The translations under genes and the position numbers were made by a program. This document shows, piece after piece, positions 37,901-47,674 of a DNA stretch of 64,000 nt. The stretch is taken from positions 18,768,917 through 18,832,916 of the forward strand of contig OX419346.1 of NCBI GenBank assembly GCA_948470475.1. Direction: 5' to 3'. Under the pieces are notes generated by a model. The model was not told where the DNA came from, ran no database searches, and saw nothing but the letters and a program-made list of their open reading frames with translations. The stretch's first letter is position 1; every line of letters begins with the position of its first letter. Source of the stretch: Galaxea fascicularis (taxonomy: Eukaryota; Cnidaria; Anthozoa; Scleractinia; Euphylliidae).

Positions 37901-40823
37901 ATTCCTTATCAATTCCTCTTTTTTCAAGAAAAGTCGCACTAACTAGGTACGCTTGCCTTTTTTTTACTATAGTTTGTTGACATGGAAACACCCTGAAGCC
38001 ACAGGAAAACTGTTTATAGCGCTGTGTACGGCACTGGTTGCATCTTTGGTACTAAGAGGACCAACCCTGTTTATGCTTATAGGTAAAGGGTACTTTTATT
38101 GAACCACCTTATCCGAGATCTTTTTTGTTCCTTAAAGGATCATTTCGTGAGTTTTTTATGTTAGCTTAAAAAGCTGAACGATGTACAGGAAGCAAAGACA
38201 CCCAACAAAGTGGCTTAGTATTGTTTTAAATTATATTATCTAAGTATACCAAACAAATAGAAAAATCTTTATTTCAGATCTTGGGCCAACTTTTTCACAT
38301 CCTTCTCTCGTCTTGTCGACAAAAAGCCTAATGCCGATGAGTGTTTGCTTTATCTTGGGATGGCTTACACAGTTTATTTATTTTCCGCAGATGAGAATCT
38401 TCATTACCCAGGATCTGAAAAAAAGACTTTTTCATTTTTTTTTTTAAAGGCTTGATAGCTCGATGTCTTTCTTTTGGTGAAGTAGGAGCAAAGTTACCCG
38501 CTTCATAGCGGCGGATCACCATGACGACGTCGCTTAACAAGATTTTTTTTCTCTTTAAAATCTTACAGGACTTTTCCTGGGCATCAAATTTTTCATCATT
38601 AACCCCATATATCATCGGTTTCCAAAGGTAACTTGATTTTCTTGTGAATAACGACGGCTGTGTTTCTACAGTTTCTGAAGTATCTGTTGTCCGTTTAATC
38701 AGGTCAAGAAACGTTATGATGGTACCGCTAAGTTGTGGAAGGAGCTACCTACAGATGCTGAGCTGGTTGCTAGGCAAACTGAGGCAGAAACAAACCAAGA
38801 GGTAGGCGTGTATCTTTCCGTGTTATTTGTATCCAGTTTTTTTACATTTCTGTTGCCATTTGCACCTCACAGCCTTGATGATTGCATAATGGCATAATGA
38901 CGTTCTCTTCAGAATGGATGTCGCTGTGATTTGCAAACAGGTTGTGGGGTGTCTAGTCAGAAAGCCGACTATGTTCATACAGAGGCAAACAGTTATGACA
39001 CTGTAGAGTTACTCACTTGTGTATTTTGTTTCTCATTTCAGAGGCTCTCCCGAGCTTCGTCCTCAAGTTCGTTGTCATCACTAAGCACCAATGGGTCATC
39101 AGACCAGATTCCAGGCTCTCCTCCAAATCACTTCTCAGAGAAGTTTAAATTGCCACCCAGTGAGATTTCCTTGCCAGGTGAGTCATTGGTCAACTCCACC
39201 TCTATTTTAACTTAGGATATCATCGAACGTTCATATTATCTTACTGTCATCCTATTGCCTACGCCCAGTCCTCACTAACGACGCAAGCTTAAGCGTAAGC
39301 GTACAAGAGGTGGGGACGTGAACAAGTATAGCGCATGAGCAGATATGATTTTCGTCTCCATTTCATCGCGGCAAAACTGCTTGCTCTTGTGCGGCTACGC
39401 TTATGCTTGCTTCGCTAGTAAGAACCAGGCCTTAGAGCCATCAAAACCTGGAATCTGTAGATAGAAAGAGGCCAGGGCTATCACAAGTGCAATTTTCAGG
39501 CTTTTTATTTTCCTTTGCAAGATCAGCACATAATCAATGCTCCCATCCTTATAAGTAATTGCGGTTAGAATCTTGTTTTATTTTACCTCGATCCACGTCC
39601 GATTAACACTAAATTAGAAAATCTCTCTGCGTGTAACATCGTACTATTAGAATTTTCTTCACCGTTGCATCTTTGTACCTTTGTTAGGTTGGGAAGATGG
39701 TAAAAAGTGCACTTTGCTGGATAAGGAAAAATCGTTCTCCAACGTTAAGCAAGGAAGACTCTTTCTATCTCAAAGGTAATAAGCAATTTTACTGACTCAA
39801 CAGCCGCGATAGACCGTGCTCTGACAAAAACGCTTTGTTTCATGTGTTAAGCTGGTTCCTGGGCGGTAGCCCAAAAGAGCTTTTGCTTATGTAGTAAGTG
39901 TCGAGTCGAAAGCTCCAGCGTTCTGATGCAAACTCAAACAATTCCATTTTCTTCCTTCTTTTACAGCTATTTGTGTTTTGAAAAGATTAGATCATCGAGT
40001 GCAAAAACCGTTGTTATCAAACTGGACACCATTACAAGCATTAGTAAGGTAAATCTACAATCCACAGTCACTTAACAGCTCTAACTCAAGCTCTAAGACA
40101 TAATAATGTTTCACATGTCGGTCCCACTCTCTTCTTTCCGCTGAATGTTAATATCCTATTGTCAGTCGTCCCCTATTTTTAATAATTTCATTTTAGAGGG
40201 AAGAGATTTTTTTAATTTGTGACTCACAGCAAATATGCTAAATTTGGCGGCACCGACATTGTCTAATTAAGGTGTTGTAATTCTGAATTTGCTGAAATGT
40301 TTAAGCATTGACAAACTCAGCCCTTCGAGGTTTTTACCAGTATTCCAGTTGGTAACCTCAAGGTCAAGTTCTTTCCACCTTCACGTTTATTCTTCAAAAA
40401 CAGTCACAGGTTGATTGTATTCATACAAAAAACCCCAGTACCTTATTAAGGGAGTGCAATGCTACGATGTATGATTATTTCCATTGTCACTGTTTTTCAG
40501 GCCAAGTCAGGTGGAATCATACCTGGAACGGGAACAGCATTGGAGGTGCATGTCCGAGGAGTGGACAAGGTGAATGAATCAGTAATTATTCAACATTGAT
40601 AATTTTTTTTTAATGTATTGGGTTTTTATCTGGTCATAGTCGCCATTACCGTCATCATCATCCTGGCTGTGTTGTTGTCATTATGATCATCATCGTCATC
40701 ATCATAACCTCACCCAGCCCAGTTAACAAATTTCTCTTCCTTATTTTCCAGCCGTACGTATTTGGTGGGATCATTGGTAGAGACGACATAATTGAAAGCA
40801 TCACTCTTAGAATGTGGGAGTAA
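31886..40823 (+). CDS. GRAMD4-like: GRAMD4-like GRAM-domain membrane protein, copy A (18 exons)
   Basis: Exons, all with AG/GT borders: 31886(ATG)-31995, 32715-32959, 33466-33530, 34294-34382, 34752-34777, 35179-35270, 35965-36056, 36247-36292, 36498-36569, 37378-37421, 37973-38082, 38569-38627, 38703-38801, 39042-39177, 39688-39775, 39967-40048, 40501-40569, 40752-40823 (TAA). They sum to 1,596 nt, exactly 532 codons (531 residues; human GRAMD4 is about 578). Order: short basic/coiled N-terminus; acidic linker; W-x-x-P hydrophobic hairpin at about 200-238; DKFQLVLQVA-type and GKMADSLEKIKN segments; second hairpin at about 303-345; GRAM domain at about 429-531. Vertebrate GRAMD4 (death-inducing protein) is an ER/mitochondria-associated, lipid-binding pro-apoptotic factor; that role here is inferred from family only. 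The start is uncertain: the homologous coiled-coil exon is broken upstream of ATG 31886 (separate entry). It converges on a paralog at 47.7-63.6 kb. Confidence 0.88.
32056..32465 (+). repeat. 106-bp tandem repeat array, about four units
   Basis: Units begin near 32056, 32161, 32267 and 32374 (the last truncated). The core is GAAAGCTACTGAGCAGTACT, then a CTGTGGTGCTGTTTATTATG stretch and GAGTCTGTGGATGAAATCC. The second and third units are nearly identical; the outer ones are more diverged. It lies in intron 1 of GRAMD4-like copy A and is followed by GACGAAGGGCTAAC..CGAAACGTCAGC, a motif seen again at 54.2 kb. Confidence 0.85.
32498..32620 (+). repeat. GCGCGCTTCGCGC hairpin repeat, copy 3
   Basis: Same order as copy 1 (stem, ACTCGGTCCGT, CTCGGTTAGTAAGAGGCA), located in intron 1 of GRAMD4-like copy A just after the tandem array. 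Confidence 0.75.
34108..34245 (+). repeat. Pentanucleotide (TCACA)n-like microsatellite
   Basis: Degenerate ATCACATCACGTCACGTCAC-type repeat ending in (TATCG)n, in the intron just before exon 34294-34382 of copy A. Confidence 0.9.
34538..34645. repeat. Foldback element related to 12570-12710
   Basis: ACTAACAATCAGTTCC and GTGGATTGTGGGTAGATCC match the left arm at 12570. The right arm is shortened (CACTTGAAACTGATCATTGG). Located in intron 34383-34751 of copy A. Confidence 0.65.
35179..36056 (+). other. First hydrophobic hairpin of GRAMD4-like copy A (two exons)
   Basis: Exons 35179-35270 and 35965-36056 encode a WSNPAASFLIF segment running into VYMYSVWHGYLLSLILL and then a WKLFMNYLHA end, about 35 hydrophobic residues. 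This matches the first membrane region of vertebrate GRAMD4 (which has VYMNAVWHG). The paired W-x-x-P hairpins resemble the C-terminal reticulon-like region of MCTP proteins, so ER-membrane insertion as a wedge is a reasonable inference. The paralogous exons 55500-55591 and 54425-54516 are the same lengths (92 and 92 nt). Confidence 0.85.
35356..35658. repeat. GGGAGCT-ended element in an intron of copy A
   Basis: TTAGGGAGCTCGTTGG at the left, TTTAAGCTCCCTAA at the right; ACAACGGCAACGAGAACGCC after the left end is the family signature also seen at 27.96 kb. It lies in intron 35271-35964. Confidence 0.7.
39260..39434. repeat. Imperfect inverted-repeat element in an intron of copy A
   Basis: Left CCAGTCCTCACTAACGACGC..AAGCGTAAGCGTAC; right GTGCGGCTACGCTTATGCTT..CGCTAGTAAGAACCAGGCC. 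Located in intron 39178-39687. Confidence 0.7.
39688..40823 (+). other. GRAM domain of GRAMD4-like copy A (four exons)
   Basis: Exons 39688-39775, 39967-40048, 40501-40569 and 40752-40823 encode a GWEDGKKC start, a GRLFLSQSYLCFEK strand pair, VIKLDTITSISK, an IIPGTGTALEV strand and a final YVFGGIIGRDD with a short helix, ending ITLRMWE before TAA. These are the usual GRAM landmarks (tryptophan near the start, YLCFES-type strand, F.[GS]...RD near the end). GRAM domains bind membrane lipids; the ligand cannot be read from sequence. The C-terminus is about eight residues shorter than in the paralog. Confidence 0.88.
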
Positions 40824-41545
40824 AAACGCACCCTGAACGAATTTGTTGCTTTATACACTCGAGCCTCCTTAATTTTCAATCCTGCATAGGACCATGTTAG
40901 TCTGTTTGGGAGCTATTTCAAATCACCTGTACGAAAGAATAACAGTTTTGCTATAAAAAAAAAAAAACCTACTTTAGCGCTGGTAGCAGAGAGTATCATA
41001 CGGACTAAAACTGGCTAGAGCTCCCTTGCAGGCGAGAGGAGACGAGGGCCAAAAAACTAGTGACTAGCACGCATGCGTTTTGCTCTCATTGAGTTAAAAC
41101 AGCAGACAAATTTCATCAACGTCCATTATCTTATCAAACATTAAAACTGTCACAGTTAACAAGGGCGATTTGAAATATCTCCTTGAAGACTTAGTAGCTT
41201 GTTGGAATGGCTCTCATATAGTGAAAGTCAATTCAATATTTTTGAAGCATTCGCTACTCTTGCGGAATAAGAAACCGATGAGTTCCGACGCTTATCTAAC
41301 TTAAGTTAGTCGAAGAGTTTGTTGCAGTAATGTTAGGTTTAATCCGACATACAACATCAAGCTTAGCCCCATTCACTCAACATTAACCTGTAAGCAATTC
41401 GTTTTCGCTGGCCGAAGACGTTGGAATAACCGTGAGATTCGTTACCATCAACAAAAGACTGATATGTGTCACACACTTTAATACACGTTTCTCTTCCATC
41501 CAAAGTTACAATGATGTTTTAAACTATTCTCATTTTCGCTGGTCG

Positions 41546-41551
41546 AATAAA
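41546..41551 (+). terminator. Candidate polyadenylation signal of copy A
   Basis: First canonical AATAAA noted downstream of the TAA at 40823, about 720 nt away. Another AATAAA lies near 42,614. Which, if either, is used cannot be told from sequence. Confidence 0.25.
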
Positions 41552-42659
41552 TTTACAGAAAGACTATCGTTTCATATATATATTTTTAATTGAACTGACA
41601 TAAACGTTGTCCTATAGTTAGACGCAAAAATGAAGCCATCTAATCGAAAAAAGCCATTTTTAATTTTTCGCCTTCTCGGGCGGACAACTTTAGAAGAATC
41701 ATCGTAAACATTTCCAAACATAAAGGAGAGTGCGTAAATATGATAGTGTGGATAGGTCCTTGCTAGAACTGCCACTGGCTGTCAACTTTTGCCAAGTCTC
41801 GTCATTAAGAAATAGAACAAAAACGAAGTGAAAAAGGTGGATAAGTAAAAAAAATAGTATCTTAATGATTTTGCAGAATTAGATAGTTTTACTTAAGTAT
41901 ATAACGTGACTGTATAGTTGGGTGCAAGTAGATCGATTTATTGGTCTTGTGGTATTGGTTTTCTGCTAAACAAAACTACTGGGGTAAAATGCTTTAAACG
42001 GTAGATCTTAGTTTTATAAATCACAAATATAATTAAGGAAACTTTTTCTTTGCTCGGTAGAAAATAATCAACATTCAGTCTTGTTGTTGCCTTACTCGGC
42101 GCAGGCGCCGTGGCAGCGTTGGGTTGAACTCATACGCAACTTGACTGCATGCGATAATTATTTTCCAGTTTTAGTATTTTTTTATGATGAAGTGAATTAA
42201 TTTACATAATTTAAAATATTAGTCTTCCATATTCACTGACTTCTCAAAATGTTCTTTGGTACAACCAGAATCACCCAAAACTTTTCCTCGCATCAGTGAT
42301 AGTATTCAACTAATTCTCGAAGAAAGAGCTCAAGCGAAAAAATTTCAGAACTAATTTACTGAAAACAAAGAAAAACACCCCGTTACACCCCGTCATAATT
42401 ATGTATTATAGCGTTCAAGTTTAGAACCCTTAATTTGTTGTACTATGTATTTATAATTTGTATAAGAGTTGGACTGGAATTGTTTAATTTTGCTTAGAAA
42501 ATATGCTCGTGTGTTAGCTTTGCGATTATTTAATTCCTAGTAAATATATCTAGTATCAGTATTTGATCAGCTTTCATTTCTATTGTCACTGTAAGAGTCA
42601 GATTTTGGTTGTAATAAAGAGTTTTATAAACAGTGCTGTTTACAAAAGCCTAGTTTTTT

Positions 42660-43187
42660 AGACAAAAATTCGCTGTCTCCGACCCAAAACCGAACTAATA
42701 ACCAAAGCCTTACTGGCGAGGTGATGCTGGCTGTGTGCTCAGCATCTGCTTGAGTTTAGATGATCGCGCCACTGGGCAAAAGTGTTCAGCCATTAATCTC
42801 TTGTCTTGTTCTCAGGCCACTTTGGTTTTTCGTGGTGAATCCGTTCGAGACACGTGGTGCGCACAAAATAGCGGCCGTTCGCCTCGGCCACGTCACCGAA
42901 ACTAGTTGACCGTAAGGACCAAGGAGAAAGCCGAAGAGGAAGTAGACAAATTAACCTACACACACAAAACTTGAAAGGGGCTAGGAGAGGGGTGAAATAA
43001 CCTACACATCGATCGCGCAGTTCCTGGTGCCCTAGTCTACTCGACTATAGATCTACATGTAGGCGAATTGAAGAAAATTTTGCTTTACTGTTCACAAGCA
43101 ATCCTCTTTCGTATAATGCTCCGCCCCGCGGGATTCAGATTACATTCTTTCACGGCTAGTCACCAGGTCATCACGATTTAAAGATCT
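42660..43187. other. Probable 5' flank of the DIRS-like element
   Basis: GC-richer than its surroundings and without an open frame. It leads straight into the TATA box and ORF1, so it may be the element's left terminal region, but I could not define an inverted or split repeat boundary. Confidence 0.3.
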
Positions 43188-43208
43188 TTGTCATGCAAAT
43201 CAGATCCG

Positions 43209-43218
43209 TATATAAAGG
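43209..43218 (+). promoter_or_regulatory. TATA box upstream of DIRS-like ORF1
   Basis: TATATAAAGG lies about 60 nt before ATG 43272. The sequence after it (CTTCACAAGTCG...) would be a short leader. It is a plausible internal promoter of the element; no experiment supports it. Confidence 0.45.
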
Positions 43219-43271
43219 CACCATGTGGTCTTCACAAGTCGTCTTTTTTTTCGCGTGCAAGCCAGGTCATC

Positions 43272-44384
43272 ATGCCTTTACCAGCTTCCGCAGGAAAGGA
43301 TCTTCCTTTGTCAGAGAGGAATGACGATTTATCTATTCTTTCTGTCCGGGATGTGACTAACGGACATGAAATAGAGCAAACTTCGGTTGTGACCGGGTTT
43401 CAGGCTTACGCGTTTGAGTCCAAACTCGACTCTTTGACCGATTCCATGTTACAGATGTCGTATTCCTTAGTGCGTCTTACTCGACCGCATAGGGGTCTCT
43501 TAAATTCCGAGGAAGAAGATGCTCTCCTCGAGGAAGGTGGACAGAGTGAATTTGACCCCACCCAACGTATTCTTTCGGAAGAAGCTCAAACTGACCTCAA
43601 ATTGGGCGAACCTTGTTACGAAGGCCTGTTTAAAGACACGGAGGACTGTGGACCGAAGGTCAATGAAGGTGTCGCCAAGCGCGTAAATTGTGCCTGTATC
43701 AAGAAGCCTGCCAAAGAGCAGTTCTCTTCAATTCAAAAGAAGTACCTCCGTCTAGAGAATTGCGAGTTTCTCAAAGCTCCTCGAGTGAATCCTGAGTTAT
43801 GGGATGACTTGCAAGACAAGACGAAAAGCCGTGAGTGTTCTTTTCAGTCGTTCCAGAAGAATTTGATCAAAGGAGTCCCTCTGGTGGTGCAGTTAGCAAG
43901 TAAAGTAGTCGACGCCAAGAAACGTAAGGAAGACTCCATTTCCCTAAATCATGTTTACGATCTAACTGTCAATGCTCTTACCTTGCTGGGCAATTCTGTT
44001 TACGAATTCTCTATGAAGTGAAGGGAAATGTTGAAGTCTGAGGTTGTTCCAGCGTACAAATCATTGTGTCACGAGTCACAGCCAATTACCACGATGTTGT
44101 TTGGCGATGAGTTGCCTCAGAGTGTTCACACCTCGCAAGTTAAGCGAATGGAGGCTAAAAGTATAGACCATGAGCGGCGTAAAGCGAGTTCTTCGTCGTC
44201 TGCCTACACTAATTGCAAGAAACCTCGTATCAATTCGAGTAATTATCGCCGATTTGGTAATTATGGCAGGAGTGATTTAAACTTCAAGCGCCATTACGAG
44301 TACTGCAAGCCTCCTTTTCAAAGAAGCCAGTCGCCGACACGTCAGTCTCCGAAGAGTTCCAGTACAACGACGAAACAACAATGA
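43272..44384 (+). pseudogene. DIRS-like retroelement ORF1 (gag-like), one in-frame stop
   Basis: Starts MPLPASAGKDLPL at ATG 43272, about 60 nt after a TATATAAAGG box; the frame is also open back to 43188. It runs to TGA at 44019-44021, and the same frame then continues (MLKSEVVPAYKSLC) to TGA 44382-44384, so one TGA interrupts a single 370-codon frame. The second half is basic and serine-rich (RRKASSSSSAYTNCKKPR), like nucleic-acid-binding Gag tails. The stop overlaps the ATG of the RT frame (ATGA). The family call rests on the adjoining DIRS-type RT; ORF1 itself has little recognisable homology by eye. Confidence 0.6.
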
Positions 44385-45466
44385 ATTTGCAAGTTCTAAA
44401 AGCTTATCCTCAGGTAGGTGGCCGTTTGGTACAATTTTATTGTTCTAGGAGTAATTTTACTTCTGATAGTTGGGTTCTACAAGCCGTAAGTGGCTATAAG
44501 ATTGAATTTATTTGTGAACCCTTGAAACCTCGTGGGATTGTCTTTGACGATGAAAAGAAAATAATTGAACTTGAAGTTCAGAAGTTGTGACAAAAAGGTG
44601 TTATTAGACACGCCTCGTTTAACCCCAAACAATTCGTTTCTAATTTATTTATTCCAAAGAAGAGTGGCGATCTAAGGCCTGTTATCAATTTGAAACCTCT
44701 TTACGAGTTTGTGCAATACCATCATTTTAAGATGGAGGGGTTGAACGTTCTATTGGACCGGCCTTTTATCGGGTTCCGAGTTCTTTACTACAATTGATCT
44801 CAAAGATGTCTACTTTACGATCCGATACATCCGGACCATTACAAGTATTTGAGATTCGAGTGGAACTCGACTCTTTTTTGAATTCATTTGTTTGCCCTTC
44901 GGGCTTTCTTCGGCCCCTAGAGTTTTCACTAAGGTGTTGAAACCCTTTGTTGGGTCAATTCGTAACAAGGGAATAAGACTGGTCATTTATCTCGATGATA
45001 TGGCTACTATCAGCTCTTCTCGCGAACTCTCTTCCCAAGAGGCTGCTATCATTGTTCAAACCCTTGGGATTTATTATCAACAAAGAAAAATCTGTTCTTA
45101 TTCCCTCGCAGAAGATGGTATTTTGGGGTTATGTAATTGACTCAGTGGAAATGACTGTTTCTGTTCCAGAGGAAAAGTTGAATAAGTTAAAAGAACAAAC
45201 ATAGTCCTTGTAAGTGGGAGAAACCCCAATGTTCTATTCGTGAGGTAGCACATGTTATTGGATTGATTGTTTCCTCTTTTCCCGCCATTAAGCCAGCAAG
45301 GCTTTTTTACCGTGATCTTGAAGTCTGTAAATTAGAAGCTTTGAGTAGCAGTGATGGAGACTATAATTCAATTGTTTATTTGTCCCAGTTTGCCAAAGAT
45401 AGCTTACAATGGTTTGTTCTAAACAGCCATTTTTTTTGTCGAAATTGTTGCCAGGGGAAACGCTGA
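44381..45466 (+). pseudogene. DIRS-like reverse transcriptase/RNase H, broken
   Basis: Frame pieces at 44381-44760, about 44767-44890, 44892-45140, 44995-45204 and 45263-45466 read as one RT once several frameshifts and a TGA (44588) are allowed for. Landmarks: IPKKSGDLRPVINLKPL, FFTTIDLKDVYF, LPFGLSSAPRVFTKVLKP, then GIRLVIYLDDMA with the catalytic Y-L-D-D, and a VFWGYVIDS region. LPFGLSSAPRVFTK followed by a GIR-x-V-x-YLDD block is typical of DIRS1-type elements. No tyrosine recombinase, methyltransferase or inverted terminal repeat was found downstream, so the element is 3'-truncated or too decayed. Confidence 0.75.
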
Positions 45467-45848
45467 GCAAATACTTAAGGTGCTGTCCACTCTTTAGTAC
45501 AAGGTGGTTCTACGTACTTTTTGAAATGATAATACAGCTTTGTTTTCACAGCAGAAAGATACCTACTAAATGGGCCTTTATACGGATTCTCGCGTCATTT
45601 TGTAAGAGGGCAAACACACCGGAAAATGTTCATCACAAATCTAGTCGTGATGTGGGATATGAAAAGTTTATTTATATAAAAAAAAATACCGTTGAAAGCT
45701 AGAATTCCAACGAACTGAATAGTGGTGGAAATATATAATTCTAACCAAATAAAGACTTCCTACCTTCACTGTACTGTTTCTTGTCACTTTCTGGGACGTC
45801 TAAGTACAATGCCACGGTTCTTTTCTTTCTTTCTTTTTTGTAATTTCG

Positions 45849-45886
45849 GGGTAACCGTCCATTCTAATAAGAATGGACAGTTACCT
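45849..45886. repeat. Short palindrome after the DIRS-like remnant
   Basis: GGGTAACCGTCCATTCT and AGAATGGACAGTTACC around AATA form a hairpin about 380 bp downstream of the last RT motif. Whether it belongs to the DIRS-like element is unknown. Confidence 0.5.
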
Positions 45887-45889
45887 CGG

Positions 45890-46990
45890 ATTTAATGTTA
45901 ACGTTTTTTATATATATAAACTTTTCATGTCACACATCACGATTGAGGTTACTGTGCTTACACCTGTTGCGCGAAAAGACCGAGTGCAATGTCAGCACAA
46001 AATATCGATCAAGTTACTAACAAGAAATGGAAGAATACTTATAGAAATGTTCTTAAAGAAATACAAAATCCAATACAAATACCGAAACCTTCCCCTTTAC
46101 AACATAACGTCATATTTACCTTGCAAAGAAACGAACAAACCTCCATACCAAGTTCAAAACGTTTGCCCAGTCAGCACGCGCCTCCAGCGTTCGACCAAAA
46201 ATCATGTTTTCGGGATCAGTGGCGGACGGTTTTCCCGGAAGAAATCTCCAATATCCAGTATCAAGAAGACATATCGTTATTAATTACAACGGTTAGTTGG
46301 AAGAACAAGCTGGCAGCTTGCGCGAAGTCATCTTGTGTTTCTGAACTTGTCCCATGTGAAAGGCGATAGAAGAGCATGAATAATAATGAGAACAATTTGC
46401 AATTTAAACACAGAAATGTTCATCACGTGTAAGAACAAAGGGAAAAATGGAAGTCATGGAACAGGCTAATGACAATTTTATTCCCTTCCCAAAGTTGACA
46501 GTGTAGCGCCACATTTGCATGTTATGAAACTACTCAATGAGATGTGACCACGAGGAAGCCGAGTCTGTATCATTTTCCATAATACGATCATTCTTATTTC
46601 TTAATGTCTTATCACCGTAGCCGGCATAACAGGCGTTTATTTCGCCGCGCGCAAAGCGCGAGAGAAAAACGCGATGTCTCGCACTTCGCGCTTAGTGTTC
46701 ACGCTGCGGATGTTGTTTTGAGCCATACTTGCATACTAAATTTTCCGTAACTTAGGGCGCGCACCGTAACGCCATTATCTCCATAGCGAGCTAAATACAT
46801 TCTCGATGCTTACGTCATTAGCTCCACGGGGAGTTTGCCTTCTTCAAGAAGAGAGTACACTTTCTTTTTATTTCCTCACTCGCATCTTTGTATATAACAG
46901 GACGTATCCCACCCAATAACCGAGGCATGATGTCATGAGTATGACGTCATGAGGTTGATGAACTCGAATGAGGTCCACAGACTGTATCAA
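45890..46990. other. Intergenic region between convergent genes, unassigned
   Basis: Two overlapping frames (45873-46283 and 45989-46369, 136 and 126 codons) have no recognisable family and exclude each other. Around 46,635-46,690 a GCGCGCAAAGCGCG / CGCACTTCGCGC hairpin resembles the stem family at 17.3 kb only loosely. Confidence 0.4.
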
Positions 46991-46991
46991 T

Positions 46992-47140
46992 GGGCCGTAT
47001 TCGTATTCTCGGTATTGAACTGGATCTAGCATGAAGTGGAGGCTCTTGCGGGGGATACATTTACATATCAAAAGATTCCCCCGCAAGAGCCTCCACTTCA
47101 TGCTAGATCCAGTTCAATACCGAGAATACGAATATGGCCT
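46992..47140. repeat. Near-perfect 149-bp foldback element
   Basis: Arms 46992-47054 and 47078-47140 (63 bp each, about two mismatches by eye) around a 23-nt spacer. It sits 3' of GRAMD4-like copy P, between the two genes. Nearly perfect arms imply recent origin or ongoing conversion. Confidence 0.9.
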
Positions 47141-47413
47141 ATTGTCAACGAGTTTTATCTCGCATGCTATTTGTTCTTGCTTGTTTAAAATTTTCAGGCA
47201 AAGTAATGTACCTGTAGATTTCTTTTGATTTGCCCCTAAACGTAACAAACTTCTGGAAACAAAAATACAACATTTATACGTTCAGAAAATGAACACTCGT
47301 CTGACAGTAGATGCCGGAAGACCTGACCGGAAATTGAATGGAGCGTAATTTTTCGACTTTGTGCTATTTGTCGAACAGTAGTCGAAGACTTGACACCATG
47401 ACACCATGTTCTC

Positions 47414-47419
47414 TTTATT
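47414..47419 (-). terminator. Candidate polyadenylation signal of copy P
   Basis: AATAAA on the minus strand (TTTATT on +), about 256 nt after the stop codon at 47675. Position is reasonable for a 3' UTR; there is no transcript evidence. Confidence 0.35.
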
Positions 47420-47674
47420 GTTGTTTTTTTTTCCCATAAGCCTTTATCTTTAAACTTAAAATCCAATTAAGATCTCTGAATTGCTTACATTGTAAAATAT
47501 ATATACCTTGCGAGAATCTTTCTTTCTAATGTATTAATTCTATAAACTACGCTCCAACTTCTTGCTATGGTCAATTACTAATCAAATGAACGTGCGTCGT
47601 GCCACCAGGACACGGGAATAACTGTTTAACAACTGAAAGATATTGACTGCTTCAGTGAGCAATAAGCAGATTTA

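Noticed and set aside
45873..46369. Two overlapping frames as a gene
   Set aside because: They exclude each other, show no known motif and have no splice or promoter context.
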